Assembly: GCA_033065855.1 (NCBI GenBank)
Contig: JAVXUO010002622.1
Location: forward strand, 1-64,000
Length of the DNA: 64,000 nucleotides
Direction: 5' to 3'
From: Escallonia rubra
Taxonomy: Eukaryota; Streptophyta; Magnoliopsida; Escalloniales; Escalloniaceae
The notes beneath the pieces were generated by a model that had not been told where the DNA came from, searched no databases, and saw only the letters and a program-made list of their open reading frames with translations. Positions 1-11,196 of the stretch are shown piece by piece (the stretch's first letter is position 1; the number at the start of each line of letters is the position of its first letter). The position numbers and the translations under genes were made by a program.

Positions 1-204
1 AAAGGATTTGGTCATATAAAGGGCTTGAAAGATATGACCCCGGTGGAATTAGATTCTATACGTGGGGTGAAAGATGGTAGGGTGCGGTTTCGGTATCCGA
101 TAATGGGGATGGATTTCAATGGGAAGTATAAGTTTTATGCACTCAGCCGAGAAGCAAAGGCGAAAGGACGAAATACCCCCACCAAAAGTCATATTAACTG
201 CTGA
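1..204 (+). other. Open frame entering from the left edge, unidentified
   Basis: Frame 1 is open from base 1 to a TGA at 202-204, giving 67 codons with a basic C-terminal half (motifs GLKDMTPVELDSIRG and KYKFYALSREAKAKGR). The composition looks coding, but I do not recognise the family. It lies upstream of the L34 exon on the same strand, so it is either the end of a neighbouring gene, an exon fragment, or sequence inside an L34 intron. Only the 3' part is visible. Confidence 0.25.
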
Positions 205-430
205 AAACAAACGGCAGTGTGAAAAAGGACTTCAGTGGGTAAATTTAAAAATTATAGGGACTGATCTTACTAATTTTAAACTTCAAGGACTACACGTGAG
301 AACGGCCAAAAGTTTAGGGACCAATTATGCTGTTACCTCCGTTAAAAAATATTGCAATACTGCAACTTGTAGACTTCATAGCATTCTTAGGTTCCAGAAC
401 ACGGTGTGAAGTGTTAGTTGTTTGCTACAG

Positions 431-684
431 GTTTGTCGTTGGGCTTGGACTTGAAATCGAACAATGGAATGAGGGAGAAACGTCGTGGTTTAGTTGTGAG
501 GGCAAAGAAGTTTACTCTTTGCCAAACCAAGAGGAACAGGTCTCGGAAGTCTCTGGCCCGTACTCATGGCTTCCGGAAGAGAATGAGTACCACCAGCGGA
601 AGAGCAATAATAGCACGCAGGCGTGCCAAGGGGCGATGGACACTCTGCACCAAGTCCAATCCTAATAGTGGGAAACGTTCTTAA
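431..684 (+). CDS. RPL34: Plastid 50S ribosomal protein L34 (bL34c), last exon
   Basis: This exon encodes a bacterial-type L34, a small, highly basic protein of the large subunit of plastid ribosomes. The hallmark core is directly visible: [19 protein letters not shown] followed by [11 protein letters not shown] and the tail [10 protein letters not shown], ending at TAA 682-684. Upstream in the same frame is [19 protein letters not shown] is a typical plastid transit-peptide cleavage context, so the protein is nuclear-encoded and imported. A good acceptor (TTTGCTACAG, 421-430) precedes the exon and leaves frame phase 1 (first base of the Gly codon upstream). The exon carrying the start and most of the transit peptide is not recognisable in 1-430 and probably lies left of the window. 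Bases 685 to about 1300 would be 3' UTR and spacer. Confidence 0.9.
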
Positions 685-3380
685 TCCTTCATCTTTTTGA
701 ATCAACTGCTGTAGGTAAATGCACGAGTTAATCATATCTACCTGTTAATTCATGTAAACCTTATCCGATTTAAATTTATGCCCGACAGTCAGGTTTTGTT
801 TGTTTCATCTAAGAAATTATTTTTGCCAACCTGAAATCTGTTTTCTCCGTGTTCATTATGTTTGCTTTGTTCTTTTGTTGGTGAGATTTTTTTTTGTGTG
901 TTTCTCTTTCTTTTCTTTTTTTATATCAAACGAAGTTGAGAAATTTCGAACGTCCTGACTTCTTCTACCTGCATTTTTCTTTTGGTAGTTAAATTTCTTT
1001 TTGATAGGTGTTTCGGCTCAACATGCTCTTTTTCTTTATTATCCTTCTATAATCTTGAAACCCTAAGCATTGGATATGTTTTCAGTTAGTCGACACTTCT
1101 ACACTGGGTTAGTATAAAACAATAGTACTGAATGTAGCTATGTTATATGTGGCTCTCTGGAGCTGTATGTAGATGTGTAATACCCTCGTCCTTATTTAAT
1201 TACCATAATTGAAAACTTCACATCTAGCTAGTAACAAAGTCTCCAGTCATATCATTTACGGATTTTCTGATTTCTGAGTTTCTGTTAATTTCCTTGCTTA
1301 TGCATTTGAAGGAAGCGTAATATTGTGTCTTGTGTACACGCTTCTGCCCAGCTTGGAGGAGCACCTTTCTGCCCAGCCTACTGCAAGCACCTTTCTGCCC
1401 AGCCTACTGCATTGTGTAGCATCTGGTTTTTCAATTGAGCATCAACCTTTAAAGAAATTTAGGTCCCAAGTTTTCTTCCTATTTGCTGTCCATACTTGTC
1501 CATATACCAGGATAATGTCTTAGATTAGTCGGTTGTTTACATTTGCCATGATTATTCAGTTGTTTGCGTTGGACAAGCTCGAATGCCACCTTGCAACACA
1601 GAAGCCCCCTCCAACCAATAAAAAAGGAAAAAGAAAAGTTTTCCTCTTATGCATTACAACCGGTGAGCTGAAATTTAACTGAATTTGCTTAGTTAATAAC
1701 AAGAAAGTGAACAACCACTGCCATGTCAATTCAAGGCAACCAAGTCTAGTAACAACAGAGGAGGCTCATAGGATCGATACAGCTTCGGGTTGAAGTTCTC
1801 TAAGTGGCGAATGCAAACATTGTAAGCAAGATGCAGATAGTGCTGCACTAAAAAATGTGGTATATTAAAGAATTTCAAACTCTAGAAATATCCCTGAACA
1901 TTTTAGACAAATATGTAAGGGGAATCTGACTTGAATAAAATATTAGGACTCGATTATCATTTTCTTCAATCGCAGCAATGGATAGAAGCTTATTAGTATA
2001 AGTATTTTCTGCACTGACCAAGATTATCAAGGAGATGCCTAGTGTTGACAACCAAGGTGCTGTCTGAGTAGCTGGATTTCATTTGTAGTGCTGTTTGTAT
2101 TGATCATAATCTGTTTACAGTTTTGTCTTAAGATATGAGAATAACCTGCTGTCTGACCACCTGGATCGTGACATTGAGAAGTTGGAAGGTTTTTCCTATT
2201 TCATAATGTCTTAGAACTATTTTCAACTGCTTAGACCTAAATTTGGTAGAATTAGAATTAGATTAACTGGTCAGATAAAGACCGTATCCAATTAAACTTG
2301 CCTTTTAGGGAAATGACTGTTTAGTTGGCCGTCGTCTACTGGTAAACTATGACCGCATGCATTTTCGGTGAACTAGTGGGATTTAATGATCTTTTTGGTA
2401 CCTGATGTGAGACTTCTGGGATTGCATATGTTGAAATGAATTGAAGCATTTATATTCTTGTGGAGAGGGTTCCAGGTTAGCAAGCAGGACGAGAAAAGGC
2501 AGGACCATTGCTCCTCACCGTTTGTTGTCGTCTATGAGGAGAAATAAGAAAGAGATGAAGCCAAAAATGCCAAAGTTGTGGTGGTTATTTGGGGAAAACA
2601 GTGCAGCTAACGGGAAGGGATTGCCTTTTGGATTAGCACTAGATGGTATAGGTTGCTTTTGCTACACTTTTGCTCCTATGAGTCATTAGCTGTTAAGAAC
2701 TGCTATTCTCTGAGGCATGAAAGAGGTGAAGTGAACAGGCAGTCCTACTGCCACCTTTGATTTTTGCGAAGCTCTTGATGGTGGAAGTTTGTGCTGGCAT
2801 TAGTTATCGGTAGTCTAAATCCGGGCAAGTTATTTTGTTGGCTGTACATATAGGTTGAATGTGAACTCTAATGGGGTTGAACTTTCGATTTTTGTTGGAA
2901 CTTTGCATAATTTTAGTACTACAACCTGCTGATCTTGGTGTGACGGTAGTTTTTTGATACGGTTTGGGGATGAAGGTGGACTAGCAAGAAAAAACTAGAG
3001 AAAGTGTGCAGCCCTATAATTTACAAGGTGGCGGTAATAGATCTTCTTCCTAGTGTTGGAGCCGTTCCTGAAAGTGTTAGAAGAACAGCAGACGTCTGAG
3101 ACGTGACCTTGTCATGAACGTAGATCTAGGATTGAAATAAGGATGTAATTTTAGAAATCAAGATTCATGATGACACAGTTCAAAGATCATAAATAGCCGG
3201 GTCTTTGAATTTGACAATTTATGTAGAAGTAAAACTAACAATTAGGTGGTTCTAGTTTGAACCACAAACTGCTAATTTAAAGTGATGAAGACACCATCGT
3301 AAGCAATTAGTTGTAAGCAATTATAATGGTTATAATAGCTAGAGTGGACATCTTGAGAGCAATGTGATAGGGGACATTGT
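685..3380. other. Intergenic, no gene recognised
   Basis: The L34 3' UTR comes first, then AT-rich sequence with T-rich runs around 880-1010. There is a short direct repeat at 1345-1410, where 'gcaccTTTCTGCCCAGCCTA' occurs twice. The 66- and 82-codon open frames here have no recognisable motifs. About 3000-3380 is the expected 3' flank of protease copy 1 on the minus strand. Confidence 0.5.
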
Positions 3381-4578
3381 TCACGCAACAGGGTATATGG
3401 CATTGATGGCTATGCCGCACATGCCTTCTTTAGCAGCAACGTCTCTTTGCAACTTTACATAGCCTTCTTCACCCCAATCGCTACCCCAAGAATTCTTGCA
3501 TATCCAGTATTTGGTACCATCATCATCTGTTCCATATCCTACTGCAGTAATGGCATGAGTAAGTGTTGTCCCGCATTCGCCTGTTATTATTCCAGTAGCA
3601 TAAAACTGGAAAGGACTGGGATCAACAGCGACTGAAACTGGTTGATTTGCCACAGCGTTCAGAAGCGCGGTTTCATCTGCAGAAGCGACAGCTTGATAAC
3701 CGCTTATCTTGGCTGTCACAGGATTGTTATTGGCGCTGCAAGTTCCTTCCACTGCCCTGTAGGGGTAAGCATCTTCAGTGGTTATGCCTTGGTTTTGGAC
3801 AAACTTAAAGCCAGTATCCAGGGCACTACCATCACAGCCATTGGGTGTGCCATCACAGTCTAGTATATCTTGCTCAGACAGGGAAACCAACTGCCCCGTT
3901 TTGATTTTGATGATGCCTTCTATAGCCGCCACAGCTGAGAAAGCCCAGCAAGATCCTGTGTACAAGTCAATGCGTACTAGAATATGTTAGAACAAGGTAA
4001 AATACAAGATTGGGGCAAGGAATTTACAAACTAGGAGGAGAAAATGTTGTCGTCTGAAAAGGTACAACACTACTTTCATCTCTGGAGTTCAACAGGGAGG
4101 CATAGTTAAACATGACTGGTATAAAATGGCTGATTTTTTTACCACAGCTTTGTTGATTTTTGACGGGGGTAACCGCTCCTTCCAATCTCCAGTCCAAATT
4201 ATCCGGTCCTGCAAACTCATTTTCGTCCCTAAATGGCGTTCCAGCCGACCTCTGAGACAAAGGCAAGATGGTGTTTCCTGTATAAGAGGCTAAGAACTCT
4301 TCGTTAGTTAGGTCTGCAAATTTATTGACTGCAAGCTTGTAACTTCGGTTACTAGCTCTGTTGAAGCTCTCTATGAACTCGACATTGTCTTTGAATATTT
4401 CAAGTCGCATCTCTCTCTCAGCGTCGCTGTGATACTTTCGTCCATGGCGAGCCATCCACTGCTCGTGTCTCAACGACATGGTTGTTGCTTGTAATGTGCG
4501 CGAGGCAGCTTGGTAAGCCGAAAACCCAAGAATTATCAGAAGAACATTGATCAACTGTTTCTCCATCGTTGAAGCCAT
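3381..4578 (-). CDS. Papain-type cysteine protease, SAG12/SAG39-like, copy 1 (2 exons)
   Basis: C1A endopeptidase proenzyme expected in the secretory pathway or vacuole. Exon 1 is 4143-4578 and exon 2 is 3381-3955; the 187-bp intron has GT..AG ends and splits the Gly codon before the catalytic Cys. The product is 336 aa: an N-terminal hydrophobic signal segment, an I29 inhibitor prodomain (HEQWMARHGRKYHSD, ERFNIN-type helix, NKFADLTNEEF), then the peptidase starting near NLDWR. The catalytic triad is complete: Cys148 (GSCWAFS), His279 (LTHAITAVGYG) and Asn300 (KNSWGSDWGEEGY). No granulin domain or KDEL tail is present. Divergence from the other copies: the usual GCxGG is GCDGS, and SEQELVDCD is SEQDILDCD. 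It is therefore the most divergent intact copy. The start is the upstream ATG at 4578; a second Met lies four codons in. A TATA box lies 50 bp upstream. Confidence 0.9.
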
Positions 4579-4626
4579 TGTTCTCGATATCGAAAATGGT
4601 TGTTGCCAACACTTTGGAAAGTGTAG

Positions 4627-4636
4627 CTATTTATAG
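4627..4636 (-). promoter_or_regulatory. TATA box of protease copy 1
   Basis: CTATAAATAG on the minus strand, about 50 bp before the ATG at 4578. This implies a 5' UTR of only about 20-25 nt. The TSS-proximal motif shared by copies 2-5 is not evident here. Confidence 0.6.
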
Positions 4637-5826
4637 AAGTTGCATTTCTGTCGACAAGCATCTGAGTCTGAGTTGAATGATCCCATGAATGCTACCCATG
4701 CCTAGTTTAAAGTAAAACTTGCAGGTGAAATCAACATTTAAGGCCGGGTTAAGCAGGCCATGTGACATTTTAGCACCTTGTTACATAATTGCGGGTATAT
4801 TTCCTTATAAATGCATAAGATGATGGGACGATTTCAGATTTCTCCATAAATATGAAGACTGATCGAACAATTAGTGCAAATTTTTTGTAACAAATGTGAT
4901 ATATAATTGATAGTATGGTAGATCATTATTCTTTAGCTGTAAACCTTCATTGCTTTCACCTGATAGTATGGTAGATGATTATTGTGAGACCCACACTTGC
5001 TGTTATTAGGGTGGATGGAGTTCACACATCGACTGTATACCAAGAGAGGTCCCTGATTATTCGTGATATAGGGTTAAGTTAGATCTTGAGAGAAAAATTT
5101 GGCTTATAAGACCTTGTCAATGAACTCTGTGCACTCAAAATATTAAAAACTGAGAAATGAACCGAATACAAAAGATGTAGATCTCCAAATGTTAAATAAA
5201 ATCTCCAAGCAACTTGATTCGAATTACTTCGTTAGCATTTGGTAACATTTTTTTTTTCCAGTTTGAGAACACCATCCCCCCCCCCTCCACGCTGCCGTCG
5301 CCACTACCAAAGAAAAAACTCAAAATAATAAAAACCCGGGTAATAAAAAAAAAAAAAAAAAAAAAAAATCAAAATAAAAACTGGATAATCAAACACCCAT
5401 TTGTTTTTGTAAAAAATAAAATCAAATTGGTTTTAGTTTTAGTTTTTTTAGAAACTGAAAACTAAAATCGTAAGTGATTTTAAACATACCCGAATCGGTG
5501 ACAACTAATTTTTTTGAATATTCTCATAAAATAATCTCGAAATCAAATGCTTTACAGGCAATCATCAAGTGTAGCTAGGAAGCCACTGGCTCGACACTGG
5601 GGTGTACAACACGAGACATTACTGCGTGAATCGGTTCTCCAAAATGGCTCATTCATCCACCTCGAACTTGCAAATGAAGGCGGCACCCACTTATAGAGTG
5701 TCGATTTAATTTGTTGGCTGAGCTCGAGAGAGTAGGGCCGGGGAGTATTCAGTGACCAAGATGTGATATTTGTAGAATTTCATTTTCTTTGTCTTGCACC
5801 AGAAAATGGAGAATGAAAATATGTGT
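4637..5826. other. Intergenic, A-rich and T-rich tracts
   Basis: Upstream region of copy 1, followed by spacer. At 4985-5140 a stretch containing 'GGCTTATAAGACC..TGAACTC' resembles the LTR of the TRIM at 42.9 kb but is too degraded to call. 5245-5480 holds long T, C and A homopolymers, including about 25 A's near 5345, and no gene. Confidence 0.4.
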
Positions 5827-6454
5827 TGTCGCTGAAAGTGTTAGCAGAAAAGTCACTAAAATATATATAGTGACTATTAATTGTCACTACATAAGGGGTT
5901 GAAGGAGGATTCATACAACCCGGATAGTAACCAAAGTTTATTCAATCACATATGGACTTTTTAGCTCGGTTAGTGAGGTGTTTCGATATTACTGTAACAA
6001 GAGACATGCGATTAATTCTAGCCAACATCCAAGATATGGCTAAAGTGGCAGTCGATGAAACAAAGGACAACAAAAGAAGATCTAATCAGTATAGTCAGAT
6101 CTATTATGACTGACTTTGACAAACTCTTGTAACCTTTAATTATCAAAGTTACAAGAGTTTGTCAAAGTCAGCCATAATAGATCTCACAATACTGATTAGA
6201 TCTTCTTTTGTTGTCCTTTGTTTCATCGACTGCCACTTTAGCCATATATTGGATGTTGGCTAGAATTAATCGCATGTCTCTTGTTACAGTAATATCGAAA
6301 CACCTCACTAACCGAGCTAAAAGCTCATATGTGATTGAACAAATTTTGGTTACTATCCGGATTGTAAGAATCTTCCTTCAACCCCTTATGTAGTGACAAT
6401 TAATAGTCACTATATATATTTTAGTGGTTTTTCTGCGAATACTTTCAACGACAA
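5827..6454. mobile_element. Long foldback palindrome (about 310-bp arms), MITE-like
   Basis: The left arm (5827 to about 6137) is the reverse complement of the right arm (about 6142-6454) with few mismatches, centred near 6140. Examples: 'GTGACTATTAATTGTCACTA' at 5869 pairs with 6390-6410, 'AAGAAGATCTAATCAGTA' at 6073 pairs with 6194-6211, and 'GCGATTAATTCTAGCCAACA' at 6008 pairs with 6255-6275. The outer ends (TGTCGCTGAAAGT.. and ..ACTTTCAACGACA) are terminal inverted repeats. No ORF is credible. A related, diverged half copy follows at about 6470-6600. It could be a foldback or Mutator-type MITE, or an inverted duplication able to give hairpin RNA. Confidence 0.8.
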
Positions 6455-6932
6455 TCCTTAAACAACATTTTTTTGACGTCACTAAATAAAAGCCACTAAA
6501 GACGTTTAGTGACCCTTATTAATCGTTATATAGGGATAGGAGGAAGATTCCTTCAATCCGGGTATGAGCCAAAAAAATTTCCATGTGATTAAGCCTCCAC
6601 ATCATTAGCCAAGATGAGGTTTCTCGATGTTAAATTTTTAGAATTTTCTTCTTTACGTGAAAATTATAGCTCTTGTCAAAATTTGGTCTAATATTATTCT
6701 TATTTTGTCTCATTTGTCGCAACAAGGTGCACAAGGGATCATGGGATGGTCGAGAGTGCAGTACGTGCCCCCAACCGGGCGACTACCCAGGGGGTGTGCC
6801 CGTGGGTGGACGGCTCCTCAAGGAGGAGTCCATCCGGTGACTATAGAAATGAGTGCCGAAGCTCCAGTTTACCTACATTTTGGTTCCTCCAGTGAAGATA
6901 TAGTTAAGGCATATTCGCAAATAGGAAACACG
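6455..6932. other. Diverged foldback-related segment and spacer
   Basis: 6480-6590 resembles the foldback arm ('TTCAATCCGGGTATGAGCC' against the arm's 'CAACCCGGATAGTAACC'). The rest, including the open frame from 6657, shows no recognisable domain. Confidence 0.4.
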
Positions 6933-7533
6933 CAGAGGCGGAGCCCAAGCATGACCAGGGGGGCCATTGCCCCCCCCCCCCCCCCCACCCCTAAAGTTTG
7001 AGAATTTTTTTTAGTTGTTTTAAATAATAGGTAGTTATGTTTACAATATTTACTAAAATGCTACCATTTTAATTATTCAATGTATTAGATTTCATTTTGT
7101 AATGTTTTTTACTTTTTGTGCCACCAGCGCGTCGTAGTCTTTATCTTTCTCGTTCATTTGTCCATCTTCATTCTTCCAAACTCTAAATCTCTAAATTTTA
7201 AAGTAAATACTAATATATCAAGGTCAGTTCTTTTTTTAATTTAAATTCTTATAGTATGTTAACTTATACGTGACTATTGTCATCATACAATTGATATCGC
7301 ACTAATAATACATATATACAATAAGAATAAAGTTTCTAGTTTGTTGTTGACTAACTTTACAAGTTAAATAAATCACTATAAATAGTTAAATTATATGATT
7401 ATTAGTCAAATTGAGCAATCTGTTTTGTATTTAACATATTCAATCAATCGTGATGTGAATTTTTTATGTTAGCCGTTAATTTTTTTTTATAACATTTTGT
7501 TCCTCTTCGGTTGACTTCCTGGATCCGCCACTG
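6933..7533. mobile_element. Non-autonomous hAT-type element with 8-bp target duplication
   Basis: The terminal inverted repeats are CAGAGGCGGAGCC at 6933 and, reverse-complemented, CAGTGGCGGATCC at the right end (7533). They fit the plant hAT consensus CARNGGCGGA. The flanking 8-mers are GAAACACG (6925-6932) and GCAACACG (7534-7541), 7 of 8 matching, as expected for hAT. The interior (601 bp in total) is AT-rich with a C16 run near 6970 and encodes no transposase. Confidence 0.8.
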
Positions 7534-7909
7534 GCAACACGTGATGCACGTGACATGCTCCGAGTTGATTGGAACAAGAGCATTTGAACTTTGACTGTTA
7601 GACATTTACTGACGTTTTCAAAAAGTGGAACCCAGAGTGGTCGAAGGTGTGTAGCCAAGTTAGGCCAGCAACATAACATTACTAACTGAAAAGCAAAGAT
7701 GGAAGCTTATATATGTACGTAGGTACAATTGCCGGGCGTTACAAGAACATCAGTGTTGTTTTGTTCTGTTCTGTCTATAAGACTTCAGGAATAATGTGCA
7801 TAGAAACATAGCTACATCACATCACTTACAGGACTCAAGACCAAGCAACACACAACATATACATGAGCAACTGGTATGGATGAACATCCACCTCAGAAAG
7901 GGGTTCTTC

Positions 7910-9028
7910 TTAAGCAGTTGGGTATGAGGCATCCATGGCAATCCCGCATATGCCTTCTTTGGCAGCAACACCTCTTTGCATCGTTATGTATCCGCTCTCC
8001 CCCCAGCTGGTTCCCCAAGAATTCTTCACCAACCAATACTTGGTACCATCAGCAATTATACCAAAAATAACCGAAGTAAAACCATGCTCTAGTTCCATCC
8101 CACAGTCCCCAGCAGCGACGCCTGTCGAGTAAAACTGGAAGGCGTATCCGCTTGCATCGATGGAAACTGACACTGGCTGATTTGCCACAGCCTTCAGTAG
8201 TGCCTTCTCGCTGTTAGCAGGAACTTTCTCGTAACCAGTAACCTTGGCCGCCGGTGGTGATTCCTCGTGGCTGTTGCAAGTTCTCTCAGCGGCATCATAG
8301 GGGTATTGCGCTTCAGAGGCAATGCCTTTGTTTTTTATGATAAATTCGAATCCATCTTCCATGTACCCACCCTCGCAGCCTTGATCTTCACCAGTTTTGT
8401 CACAGTCCACTAGTTCTTGCTCAGACAGAGAAATCAATTTCCCGGTTGTAAGTTGATTAATTCCTTCTGTAGCAGCTATTGCTGAAAACGCCCAGCAGCT
8501 TCCTGTTATTCAAAATAGAGATCACAAGTCAAAAACCAATGGTTACGAAGAGAGAGTAAACTTGAAACAACGGAAGCTAGTAAATGGCCTTACCACATTG
8601 TCCTTGATCCTTGACGGAAGTGACAGCTCCTTTCTTTCTCCAGTCCATGCTAGATGGCACTGCAGTCACATTTTCATACTTGAATGACAAAAGTTGAGAT
8701 GATTTTGGACCCAACGGCATCTTATATCCATTCCGTGAGGCTTGGAACTCTTCGTTTGTTTGGTCAGCAAATTCATTAATGCTCAGTTTATAAGGCTTGG
8801 TCCCGAGATTGTTGAACGTTCTATGAACTCCACGTTGTCTTTGAATATGTTGAGACGCCTCTCCTTCTCTGCATTGTCTTTGTATATACGCCCTTAACGA
8901 ACCATCCACTGCTCATGTCTCTCTGACATGGTTGCTTCTTGCAGAGTGCGGGATGAGGCTTGAGAAGCCCACATCCCTACAATCATCAAGGCAGCAAAGA
9001 TGATTTTTCTTTCAAAAGGTAAAGCCAT
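7910..9028 (-). pseudogene. SAG39-like cysteine protease pseudogene, copy 2
   Basis: The two-exon structure is preserved (exon 1 8594-9028, exon 2 7910-8502, GT/AG sites intact), but exon 1 carries two lesions. Codon 45 is TAA (8894-8896), where paralogues have a Tyr codon in RYGRVY. One base is missing near 8819-8822 (the 'IEAFN/IESFN' site), which makes the exon 435 bp instead of 436. Exon 2 is open: catalytic Cys (GSCWAFS), His (ELEHGF) and Asn (KNSWGTSWG) remain, but the invariant VGYG after the His has become VIFG. The signal peptide (MALPFERKIIFAALMI) and TATA box are still present. It is closest to copies 3 and 5. Its 3' flank is similar to that of copy 5. A truncated product re-initiating downstream cannot be excluded, but activity is unlikely. 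Confidence 0.88.
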
Positions 9029-9055
9029 TGCACCTTTGAGCTGGAAATACTCTAT

Positions 9056-9104
9056 CTGAATGAGGAGGTATGCTTTAGTGTTTGAGAGTGGAGGGTACTT
9101 ATAG
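9056..9104 (-). promoter_or_regulatory. Core promoter of copy 2: TATA plus shared TSS motif
   Basis: CTATAAGTA at 9096-9104 (minus), followed about 30 bp downstream by GCATACCTCCTCATTCAG (9073-9056). The second motif recurs at the same spacing in copies 3, 4 and 5. Confidence 0.55.
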
Positions 9105-9391
9105 AAGAGGGTCCTGCTTCATCAAAGTTCAGCCCTCAAGCTCCATCCAGTACAAGGTCAATGTCTAGATAAAACACCTGAACTTTCCTTACAGGGCAAA
9201 TTGTAATGACTTGGAAAACCATGTTTAGCGCCGTAGACGCTGCCTCATATTATACAAAGAATTCAGTTTTGGAGCATATTAGTAGAAACTAACTAGTTCT
9301 GTGCTATATATGTTTTATAATACTAATTCTTTAGTATAAAAGCATAGGCCTGTTGGATCATAAGGCAACTCACTTGGTATCTACATTTTTC

Positions 9392-9414
9392 TTGGACTTT
9401 CTCGTGTCTTTAGT
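9392..9414 (-). promoter_or_regulatory. Conserved upstream block of copy 2
   Basis: On the minus strand, ACTAAAGACACGAGAAAGTC followed by CAA. The same block lies upstream of copies 3 and 5 and as an orphan at 20890. It sits about 290 bp from the copy 2 TATA. A second shared block (CATGGTTTTCCAAGTCAT) is at about 9203-9220. Confidence 0.5.
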
Positions 9415-11196
9415 TAACATTTCCAGGTAACTCTTTCATTACTGTGTGCAATGAAGTCTGAACTCTAACTCGACTTGAACCTATGGTGTTTGTATATGAT
9501 CTCGGTGACAGTTTTTTTGATCTTTTTCTTTGCTGTATTTTATTCTTGATTTTGGAAGATTGGTGTGACTTTAAATTGGAACACATTGGTTTGATTCCAA
9601 TGTTTTAGTGCCACAAGTTGACGCCATTTCCCCAAAGAGGCCCAGGGCACTGCAGGAGACACTGCATTTTTTTTAACGCGTGTATTTTATATTTCTAAAT
9701 TTTGGCCGTGAAATCTCAGGACTATTGCCTCTTGGCATACTGCTGCAGTCCCAGCGTGGCTCTCTTTATGTTTAAGGAGTACTACAAAAAAACTTCTTAG
9801 AACCATGTGGCCTAACAAGTAGAGTGAAATTTAGGATTGACATTGAAACAATTTACTGCACTTGAAACTGTGATAGGTCTTCTATACCTCAATTAAACAC
9901 CCCCTCCTCCCCTCTTTCCCCAACCAAACGGGAAGATGATAGTTATTTTGAGCTTCTGCGTTAGCCTTGTATCTCAAATATGCATCACAAGTGAAATTAT
10001 GTTACAATTTTAACGGTCGTTCAATAATAATATATTGCCATTTTTTATGGCATCCATATAAAAACGTGTTTGATTACCTCACCCTTCTAAAAGAAGCAAA
10101 GTTTGTTCTTATTACCTCAGAGATCATGGAGTTTGTTGTCTGAAATTATACATTATCTATATATGTATTAGTTCGATGTGTTTTTCACAAAGCTCATTCA
10201 AAGCAACGCAATTTTCAGCAAGTTCTGAAGTTCATGACAAACTTTTTTGACACTCACATTTTTAAGCCGCATGAAGGCGTGTAACTCTCAGACAATCAGG
10301 TGGAGTTTGAGCCTATTTTGTAATCTCAGGTGAACTTCATTCCATCCGCGGTTCTACAAGTTACTCAGTTCCATCACTGCAATAGTTACTTTCAGAGTAG
10401 CATCTATATAGTTGCCATTATGGTCTTGTGGATCCTGTGTGTAACTTTCAGGGCAAATGATCATCGGCAGTATGCTGATAAATGTACTTTTCCCAGCACA
10501 CGGTAGTTACTGCTGGATCTATGGCGTTCCTAATTAGATTTGGTTTACGAACATATGAAGATTCGACAAACTGGTTAGTGCGTCCATCATTTAAGAAATC
10601 GAGGTATCACGGACAAAGTAGTCACCAATACAGGATGAATTGCTTTACCACCATGAGCATATCTTTATGCCTCTGTTTGTTGGTCTTGGGTATATTGAGC
10701 AGATCTGTCTTCCTGTAAGAAATGAATAACACGGTACACTGTCCTCAACAGAACATGAATATCCCTCGAGCTTTGTCCAAGCTTGAAAATGGTTATCATG
10801 CTTATGATGTCTTCTAATATGACAGAAAGTTTATCAGCCTCTTATTTTCGGGAAAACTAAGCTAAGGTAATCTGTTTGACAATTTTAGTTCTTTTAAAAC
10901 TTGGCAGGAAAATGCTGCTAAAAGCAAAAAAAAAGCTAAAAGTTTCTGGTTTACTATTAAAAGCAAGCATTTTGAACTTCACAATTGGCAGGCGGAAATC
11001 GGGTACAATTGCCAAAGAGAAAAAAACAACATTACGCTGTTCAAACAGAAGTTATCAACACGATGACATAGTTGCTATATATATGATGACTTGCACGATT
11101 AAGCCAAACAGCACGCGGCAATGTCTACAAACATCTGGAATTGGCCTATACCACTATGCAAATCGAAAATTTAAATGCACCAAGAATTGGTAACGT
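9415..11196. other. Intergenic, no gene recognised
   Basis: AT-rich spacer between copies 2 and 3. The open frames at 10482-10718 and 10876-11193 show no domain signal. About 10990-11196 is the 3' flank of copy 3; it keeps the distal block 'TAATGTTGTT..GGCAATTGTACCC' (minus strand) shared with the copy 5 3' flank. Confidence 0.45.

Noticed and set aside
4985-5140. Possible solo TRIM LTR ('GGCTTATAAGACC..TGAACTC')
   Set aside because: Shares only a short stretch with the 42.9-kb TRIM; no defined ends, PBS or duplication.
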